From Sphaeroforma sirkka (Eukaryota; Opisthokonta; Ichthyosporea; Ichthyophonida): a stretch of DNA of 25,000 nucleotides. Each line of letters starts with the position of its first letter. Position 1 is the stretch's first letter. The stretch is from positions 47,501 through 72,500 of the forward strand of contig LUCW03001665.1 of NCBI GenBank assembly GCA_001586965.3, read 5' to 3'. The notes beneath the pieces are model-generated. The model was given only the letters and a program-made list of their open reading frames with translations. It had not been told where the DNA came from and did no database searches. The translations under genes and the position numbers were made by a program. Below, piece after piece: positions 12,274 through 25,000 of this stretch.

Positions 12274-15200
12274 TTATGTATTTTTAACTCTATCTTCACA
12301 GACCCAAATGTTTATGAGTCTCATTGAGCGCTTGTGTGAGGCAGACTATCCATTTCCGCTGCTGGGAATGGTGCATGTCAGCAACTTTGTGCGACAAGAG
12401 CGCGCCCTCCGCGTAGATGAGACCTTCACATCCAAGTTCAAGGTAAGATACCTCCTACGCACGCATACTCATACATATACATGGTATACATACATATACA
12501 TATACATGTGCGTGTGTGTAAACGGGATCTTTACATTCAATACAAGGTAAAAAACCATACACGCACACAAATATGTATACATGAATATATACATATGGGC
12601 CTTCTCATCAAGGTAAGAAGCCATATTTACATTGATTTATGTTTGTATGTGTGTGAGAACCCTTATATCCGCGTCCATGGCGAAAGCAAACGCTCACCCA
12701 TATATACGTTGTACATATGCGCATGCCTGTATTGGAGACTTTCACATTCACGTTCATGCGAGTGGCACAGCGCACTACATGTCCGTCAATGGGCAGTTTT
12801 AAATGAGTGTTCTGTGTGTATACCTAGTCGAATCTCAGGATCATTGACGTTGCAACATGAAAGACCTTGACCGAGCGATAGTACGAGTACATTGTACTAC
12901 ACAGCCAAGCAACCTCGCCGCATATGTGGGTTGGTACATATTTGGGTGTATACATATGTGGGTTTATATATGTGTGGGTGTATACATATGTGGGTTTATA
13001 CATATGTGGGTGTATCATATGCGGGTGTATACATATGTGGGTGTATACTTATTTGGGCTTATACATATGTGAGTTTGTACATATGTGGGTTAATAAATAT
13101 GTGGGTTTATACATGAGTTTATACATGTGGGTTTATACATATGTGGGTTTATACATCCGTGGGTTTATACCTATATAGGTGTATACATATGTAAGTGTAT
13201 ACATATGTGGGTTTATACATATGTGGGTTTATACATATGTGGGTGCATTCATATGTTGGTTTATACATATATGGGTGTATACATATGTGGGTTTATACCT
13301 ATGTGGACTTATACATATTATACGTATGTCGGCTTATGTACTGCATAAATGGGATGACATATTCCTGTCACGTATGTACTATGACATATTCCTTGTCAGA
13401 GCATGCGTGCCTTTCGCATCTGATGCGGAACGCGCCTGTATGTTGTCCAGCTAGACACCATATACCACCTATTGAACCCCCCCCCCCAACACACACACGC
13501 ACTTACTTACATATGGTGTCTTCGACGCCCCATGCTAATCGTTGACTACCCCACCCCCTACCCTTACATATGGTATCTCCAACACTTCAAGCTATCAATA
13601 CATGCGTGTATTCGGTCTAACCACCACCAACCAACCCTACGATATACCTACCTGTACCTACATCTCACGTGCATCCAGGTCTGCGAAGCCGTGCGCAACT
13701 CTAAGCGCGGCACCATAGTCGAGTATCAGTGCCATCTGGTAGACGCCGAAGGTCTCATCCCGTGGACTAGCACCATGACTGTGCTGCATGTGCACCGCAA
13801 CCCACTCACCCCAGACGACGTCAAGAACGCAATAGAGGTGCCTGTCGAGGGCGACGATGTGGTGGAGAAGCCCTTCTTGCTGGCCGAAAGCACGGGCCGC
13901 AAGTACGCTGCGGGTATGTAAGGGTATATATATATATATATATATGTGTGTGTCTTTATGTCTTTATGTCTTTATGTCTTAATGCCTTTACATAATTACA
14001 TGCTGAGTGTTGTTAGGGTGGATGTTTAGTCTCCAACTGTATGTATGGTATACTAGTACTGGAGTGTTGATGGGTGTGCTGTATGTGTGTGTAGTTATTG
14101 GAGTGCCAGAGATTACGCCGTGGATAGTAAGTGGTCGGTCCATCTGCACTTCGCAGAGCTATACATTATTTTTAGTGTATCTATAATCTCTGTTTTATTT
14201 CAGCCACGTCAGTCAGTGGCTTCTGAGTGAGTCATATCATACCTACTAAATTCACTAGGCGTTACCTAGCAACCATCTCCCGTGCCATATCATGAGCTGC
14301 TTGCAGTGCCACTATGCATACATCCATCGGCGAGCGTCATCTGTGTAGATAAACATACATGTGCCAATAAATACCACACTGTAAGAGTGTCCGGAGACTA
14401 CAACCCCATCCACATGTACGGCATGCTGGCGAAGCTAACATACATACCAATATAAACCCCTGCTATCCATTTCCATCTCCTGCTGTAACAGTGTCCGGAG
14501 ACTACAACCTCATCCACATGCACGGCATGCTGGCTAGGCTAACACACATACCAATATAAACCCCTGCTATCCATGCCCATCTCCTGCTGTAACAGTGTCC
14601 GGAGACTACAACCCCATCCACATGCACGGCATGCTGGCTAAGCTCATGGGCTTCCGCAAGGCCATTGCCCATGGACTGTACACCATCGGCACAGTCAACG
14701 CAGTGATCATGAACGCTACACCCGCCAAGTTTCCCATTGTAACCCAGGCCTATTTCAAGGTATGTGCTGCGCTGTTTGGTTGTTGAGTAAGCCGACACCT
14801 TCGTCCGGGTGTGTCTGTTGTATGCGTGTCCTGTTTTCACAACAGACGGACGCTTGTACCACGTTGCTGCGGCTTTTGTGAGCGAATGATGCTACGGCTT
14901 TGTTGTTGGTTGTGAAATGCGGTGGATGAATGAATGCAATAACTACAGCTCGCAAACCTACATTTGATTTGCGCTTGATACGCACCGGAACTATGTCTAC
15001 TCTACCAGCCATGCACTTCAATCCATCATGTGTTGGACTGGTATGAGTTGCACTTGCATCTGAACTAGTATAGTCCCACCAGCTATGCACTTTCATCCAT
15101 TATGTGTTGGGTTGGTATTAGTTGTACCTGCATCTGAACTAGTATAGTCCCACCAGCCATGCACTTCAATCCATCATGTGTTGGACTGGTATTAGTTGCA

Positions 15201-15656
15201 CTTGCATCTGAACCAGTTTAGTCCCGCCAGCCACCCTTCAGTATATAGTGCATTGAAGCAGTTCCATTTATTCATGTCTGCTGTCGGCTGTGCGAGTAGC
15301 ATAGCTGGTCGTTCTTCGGGTAATGATTATTTTAGCAAGTACCGAACTACGATGTAAAATATGATCAAAGTCATGTCCACTCAACTGGAAGGACGTTAAA
15401 CTCATCGACTTCACACGGTACCAAGTACACCCCCCAGCTTTGTGCGTTGTATTGCGCCTCAAATCCCGAACTTCGTCGTATTCCCCCCGTGTGTCTCTCT
15501 AATTGTCCATTACTATCGGTCTATTTATAGCGGCCCGCATTCCTGCCGTCCAAGAATGTGGTCCGCACACAGGTGCGCACCGGCGGCACAGCCTTTTCAG
15601 TCAACTCAAGCGAGGGCATCTGTCTGGTGGAGGGCGAGATCATGCACGCCCATTAA
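10515..15656 (+). CDS. MaoC/hotdog-fold (3R)-hydroxyacyl dehydratase-like protein with N-terminal membrane segment (HtdX-like)
   Basis: Six exons: 10515-10652, 11248-11406, 12302-12442, 13679-13913, 14596-14759, 15531-15656. Phases are 0,0,0,1,0, all introns GT-AG, product 320 aa, stop TAA. The start Met has an in-frame TAA four codons upstream (10503-10505). Residues about 3-30 form a hydrophobic membrane segment (LFMCIVYIALVAVAAGYIFG), so the enzyme is probably membrane-anchored. Residues about 80-200 look like a degenerate first hotdog domain, including PFPLLGMVHVSNFV, which recalls mycobacterial HtdX-type dehydratases. Residues about 225-290 carry the MaoC/hydratase-2 signature SGDYNPIHM...AKLMGF..AIAHGLYT, with the catalytic Asp and His of the D-x-N-P-x-H motif intact. 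Family members hydrate/dehydrate (3R)-hydroxyacyl thioesters in fatty-acid metabolism; whether CoA or ACP substrates are used is not visible. An ATTAAA at 15843-15848 could serve as poly(A) signal. Confidence 0.88.
10844..10930. repeat. (TA)n tract in dehydratase intron 1
   Basis: An unbroken TA run at about 10844-10877 is followed by TATG/TATA-rich sequence to about 10930. Confidence 0.9.
12187..12268. repeat. Long pure (TA)n tract just upstream of dehydratase exon 3
   Basis: About 41 uninterrupted TA dinucleotides end 33 bp before exon 3 (12302), so the tract sits beside the acceptor and probable branch-point region. The actual acceptor is the pyrimidine-containing 'actctatcttcacag'. Confidence 0.95.
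12921..13338. repeat. 16-bp minisatellite in dehydratase intron 3, about 26 copies
   Basis: The consensus unit is TATACATATGTGGGTT with single-base variants (GTGTATAC, GAGTTTATAC) and a few shortened units near 13104-13130. Because 16 is not a multiple of 3, all three frames read a rotating Tyr-Ile-Cys-Gly-Phe-Ile-His-Met-Trp-Val pattern. Four overlapping open frames here are therefore artefacts. Confidence 0.95.
13925..13988. repeat. (TA)n followed by 8-bp TCTTTATG tandem repeat
   Basis: It starts 11 bp after the exon-4 donor of the dehydratase gene: a TA/TG run, then three perfect TCTTTATG units (13953-13976) and one or two variants. Confidence 0.85.
14388..14645 (+). repeat. 104-bp tandem repeat duplicating the 3' splice site and start of dehydratase exon 5
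   Basis: Units start at 14388, 14492 and 14596, a constant 104-bp spacing. Each begins TGTCCGGAGACTACAACC and carries about 50 bases matching the start of exon 5, including the D-x-N-P-x-H codons. Units 1 and 2 then switch to intron-type sequence (CTAACA(T/C)ACATACCAATATA) ending in the acceptor CTGCTGTAACAG. The third copy continues into the true exon. Reading copies 1 and 2 in the exon-4 phase reaches TAA at 14453-14455 and 14557-14559, so they cannot replace exon 5. Copy 2 also changes the motif's Pro codon to Leu (AACCTC). Confidence 0.92.
15004..15232. repeat. 74-bp tandem repeat in dehydratase intron 5, about 3 copies
   Basis: Units begin ACCAGC(C/T)ATGCACTT at 15004, 15078 and 15152, exactly 74 bp apart, with a degenerate fourth start near 15226. 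Copies 1 and 3 match each other better than copy 2. Confidence 0.92.
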
Positions 15657-17155
15657 GCACGCCAAATAAGCGCACGGATTGAATTTGATGCGCCGCAGAC
15701 ACACAACCGATCTCGGGAGACTTTTAAACTCGAATCAAGCCCCAAGGCTGATTACAGGAATGATCACGCCATCCAGTCTGTATATAGATTCGACAGCACA
15801 CAAGTTGACATAGCTTACTGTTCTCATCTATCGGCACCGGTTATTAAAGGGCACGTGCGCTTTGTAGACATGTTTGAGATACGTTTCGCGTGTTTATCTT
15901 GTGATACGTTTCTTGTGTTTGTCTTGTGGTACGTTTCTTGTGTTTATCTTGTGATACGTTTCGTGTGTTTGTCTTGTGATACGTTTATTGTGTTTGTCTT
16001 GTGATATGTTTCTTGTGTTTGTCTTGTGATACGTTTCGTGTGTTTGTCTTGTGACACGTTTATTGTGTTTGTCTTGTGATACGTTTCTTGTGTTTATCTT
16101 GTGATATGTTTCTTGTGTTTGTCTTGTGATACGTTTCGTGTGTTTGTCTTGTAATACGTTTCGTGTGTTTGTCTTGTGATACGTTTCGTGTGTTTGTCTT
16201 GTGATACGTTTCGTGTGTTTGTCTTGTGATACGTTTCGTGTGTTTGTCTTGTGATACGTTTATTGTGTTTGTCTTGTGACACGTTTATTGTGTTTGTCTT
16301 GTGACACGTTTATTGTGTTTGTCTTGTGATACGTTTCGTGTGTTTGTCTTGTGATACGTTTCTGTGTTTTGTCTTGTGATACGTTTCGTGTGTTTGTCTT
16401 GTAACACGTTTCGTGTGTTTGTTTTGTGATACGTTTCTTGTGTTTGTCTTGTGATACGTTTCGTGTGTTTGTCTTGTATTACGTTTCTTGTGTTTGTCTT
16501 GTGATACGTTTCTTGTGTTTGTCTTGTGATACGTTTATTGTGTTTGTTTTGTGATACGTTTCTTGTGTTTGTCTTGTGATACGTTTCTCGTGTTTGTTTG
16601 TCTACTAGTACTCGCTCACTCGCTTCCAGTGGACAACGCCAACGGTAACTTTTTGCACCACTAGATAGAAGCCCCTTCCTGTGCAACGGAGTGGGTTGGG
16701 TTTGGTTCGCTACAGTACAATTCTAGTCTCCTTTTATTGGTGGTTTAACGCTCATGCCCAGAGTGGTATATCATATCTCGCGCCTTTTGTGGCTCTTCAT
16801 TGTACCCTTTCAGTCGCGGAATCCATGACTGTTTTGTCTGTGCACCTATACTTGCGGAAAGTCCTGTTTCCGGTACAGATTTAAATGCTTGCTGATATAT
16901 TCTGCGCCTGATAAATGCAAGCCAACTACCTGCTTATTAATAATCTATGATCGGGATGTATCAAATCCAGAATCAGTATACCCCGAGCGCGATAATTGGG
17001 TGACAACATGAATTGGAATTTGCTTCAGAGGACAAAAAAAGCCAAAATAAAATAAAATAAGCGATGATGCGAACCCAATAGTGGCACTCAATGGTCACTC
17101 ACACGCCCCATAATTCGCCATACTAGTCTTTAATAACCAATCAGATGCCGCGAAT
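15657..17155. other. Convergent intergenic region between dehydratase and aminotransferase genes
   Basis: It contains the two 3' UTRs, a candidate ATTAAA poly(A) signal for the dehydratase at 15843-15848, and the 25-bp minisatellite. I see no coding exon in 16603-17155. Confidence 0.6.
15876..16602. repeat. 25-bp minisatellite, about 29 copies
   Basis: Consensus GATACGTTTCGTGTGTTTGT plus CTTGT, in register across 0.7 kb. Most variation is confined to a few positions (TTCG/TTCT/TTAT, GATAC/GACAC, GTCTT/ATCTT). On the minus strand it reads as a 25-residue Thr-Arg-Gln-Thr-His-Glu-Thr-Tyr-type periodicity in every frame, the expected artefact of a 25-bp unit without in-frame stops. It starts about 30 bp after the ATTAAA signal of the dehydratase. 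Confidence 0.95.
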
Positions 17156-23370
<6,215 letters not shown>

Positions 23371-24495
23371 ATGAGTAGATAGAAGATTACAAGTATCTCA
23401 GCCGTTGTATTTGCAGGTTAACATTTGCTTGTATACCGTATCCAGAAGCACAGGTGCTCGATAGCTTCTCACTGCATAGTTCGTTAGACATTCCAATGTT
23501 ATATGTATCATGTTGAAATAGCCGTAAACGTTGGTGTGTGTATGATGGGTGCGGTAAATAAATGCCACTAGGCATCGGCAATAACTGTCAGGGGAGTTGT
23601 ACACTAACTCAGAAAGGGAAGAAGAAAACCGCAGCCAACGTTCTAAGCGGCACGCAAAAAAATAGAAAAAATAGCTATGTATGTATGTCATAAGCAACTC
23701 CGCATACACCTGCGCGATGGTAACGGAGTGATCAAATCTCGTGTTGTATGGACATGCTGTATGAAAAAAGGTGTTATATGAACATGATTTATGGAAAAAG
23801 GTACAAATGTTTGGCATGTGAAAGAAGCAAATAATTGAAGCAACGAAAATAAAAGAAGAAGATGACTTATTGTTGATGGAGGACACATGGACCACGCAGG
23901 CTGTCAAGGGATTTCGTCAACAGCAAGATTCTATGACAAACGAAACTAAAAGATGTGCACGCAGACAGCCATTTCGTACTAAATGCTAACGATGGAGGGC
24001 TTCTTCACACACTATACATTCCGAGACTTTTAAAATACCACATAGAGTTTTGTAAAACACCCTATATAGTTAGTGAATACATTACAATATGTGCCTTGTG
24101 ATATATTTTAAACAGATACAAAAATAGATGCTCTTAACATATGCCATAACCGTTACGAAAAAGTTGTTAACTTTACTAAGTACAACGCAAACGCCTTGCT
24201 GGTTCTTTGTTTAGAAGGTATCGGTAGCCAGATACATATTCCGTATCTATAGCCGTAGCAGTACATAAGCTCAACCTACACTGCTTAATAGTCTAAACGC
24301 AGTACAGCGCCGCAATCGTATAATTCAGCAATTCGAGCCGACAATTTTAAATTAGGTTCAGGCGCCTTCAATTGGCAGAGTGGAGAAAGCAGCAGGAGTT
24401 ATAAACAACAGATACCAGGATCAGACTATTATTATGCAAACTTTAATATTTACAACGTTACAAACTAAAATATTTACACCGTACACACGATTGCC

Positions 24496-24532
<37 letters not shown>

Positions 24533-24990
24533 CGCGTATGGACATTTCTACACATATTATTTAGATGTACTAGGATACGAATACACTCTGATACACACCC
24601 CCAGACCCCCTTGTGGCCATTGAACTCAGATGCGGCATCTTGAGTTTGAAATGCAATATCAGATCCCTCGTAAAAGTGCTTGTTGTAGCTAAAGCTGCGC
24701 TTTCACAGTATAAGCGTAAATATAGTCATATTTTAAAACGAACGCGTATATTTATATTCGAAAGATGATTAATATATTTCAAGTTCCTAATAAAATCGAA
24801 CACTTTAGAACTTAGAAGTAGGAACAGTAATAGGAGAAAGGAGAAGGCTATGTATGTATAAGGTGAACGTTCACTGAACTGTTCATTGGTAAATGAATAT
24901 AAATAAAACGATGATGTCAGACTGACAAGTGACAAGTAATGTAAATATACTTTATTTTAAAGAAGAAAGCTTGTTGGGTTTACCAGAGGG
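23371..24990. other. Region upstream of the aminotransferase gene
   Basis: AT-rich sequence that should contain the aminotransferase promoter and perhaps a first exon. A (TA)n tract lies at about 24497-24527. The only coding-like piece is the candidate exon at 24607-24694. The 169-codon minus frame at 23398-23907 is Phe/Tyr/Cys-rich and looks non-coding. Confidence 0.5.
24607..24694 (-). CDS. Candidate orphan exon, unrecognised
   Basis: An 88-nt stretch on the minus strand follows GCGCAG and precedes GTCTGG. It is visibly more GC-rich than its surroundings and reads 29 residues beginning FSYNKHFYEGSDIAF and ending ASEFNGHKG. The composition looks protein-like, but I do not recognise the family. 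The donor is weak and its phase (0) does not fit the phase-1 acceptor of the aminotransferase exon at 23342, so it is not simply that gene's missing exon. It may belong to the next gene or be chance. Confidence 0.25.
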
Positions 24991-25000
24991 ATGCAAGTCC

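Noticed and set aside
14208-14226. Acceptor-like TTTTATTTCAG followed by CCACGTCAGTCAGTGGC, a possible small exon in dehydratase intron 4
   Set aside because: Exons 4 and 5 join in phase with complete domain content, and the segment encodes a stop soon after (TTCTGAGTGA).
15876-16602. CRISPR-like array of regularly spaced repeats
   Set aside because: The units are directly adjacent 25-bp tandem copies with no unique spacers, and the window is eukaryotic.
16285-16686. 133-codon minus-strand frame with a repeated THETYHKTNTRNV pattern, at first like a repeat protein
   Set aside because: The 25-residue pattern is just a 25-bp minisatellite read in three frames; the units do not evolve in a codon-like way.
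23398-23907. 169-codon minus-strand frame upstream of the aminotransferase
   Set aside because: Phe/Tyr/Cys/Ser-rich composition with no motif, in a different frame from exon 1 and without a matching donor.
23819-23990. Plus-strand 55-codon frame rich in Lys/Glu (KKQIIEATKIKEEDDLLLME...)
   Set aside because: Short, in low-complexity A-rich sequence, with no splice partner and no recognisable family.

Overview
The window is intron-rich eukaryotic nuclear DNA. Short GC-richer coding exons (77-276 nt) sit between long AT-rich introns (179-1262 nt) packed with (TA)n/(CA)n microsatellites and minisatellites. No bacterial operon, CRISPR array, rRNA or tRNA was recognised. Splice sites are GT-AG. 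A unicellular holozoan or another opisthokont-grade protist with expanded introns would fit, but that lineage guess is only inference.

Four genes can be assembled by joining exons whose splice phases agree at every junction. (1) + strand, 220-982: the last two exons of a probable NASP/Sim3-type nuclear histone chaperone tail. (2) - strand, 7808-2191: an eight-exon, 373-aa adaptor with two SH3 domains, a basic/Ser-rich linker and a C-terminal coiled coil, laid out like the CIN85/CD2AP group. (3) + strand, 10515-15656: a six-exon, 320-aa MaoC/hotdog (3R)-hydroxyacyl dehydratase-like protein (HtdX-like) with an N-terminal membrane segment. (4) - strand, 23370-17156: a nine-exon PLP-dependent fold-type I aminotransferase of the ACC-synthase-like subfamily, about 421 aa.

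Orientation alternates. Genes 1 and 2 are convergent (gap 983-2190, with a possible decayed recombinase fragment). Genes 2 and 3 are divergent (gap 7809-10514, mostly TA/CA repeats, presumably holding both promoters). Genes 3 and 4 are convergent (gap 15657-17155, with a 25-bp minisatellite). The 1.6 kb right of gene 4 holds one unassigned candidate exon. The genes share no obvious pathway: chromatin, membrane/endocytic adaptor, lipid metabolism and amino-acid metabolism.

The most notable structures lie where tandem repeats meet splice sites. In gene 3, the 3' splice site and the first 50 bases of the active-site exon are repeated in a 104-bp tandem array, creating decoy exons that all hit a stop. 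In gene 4, a 31-bp array runs into exon 3 and supplies its 5' splice site, leaving a ladder of decoy donors down the intron. No clearly novel multi-gene system was found.
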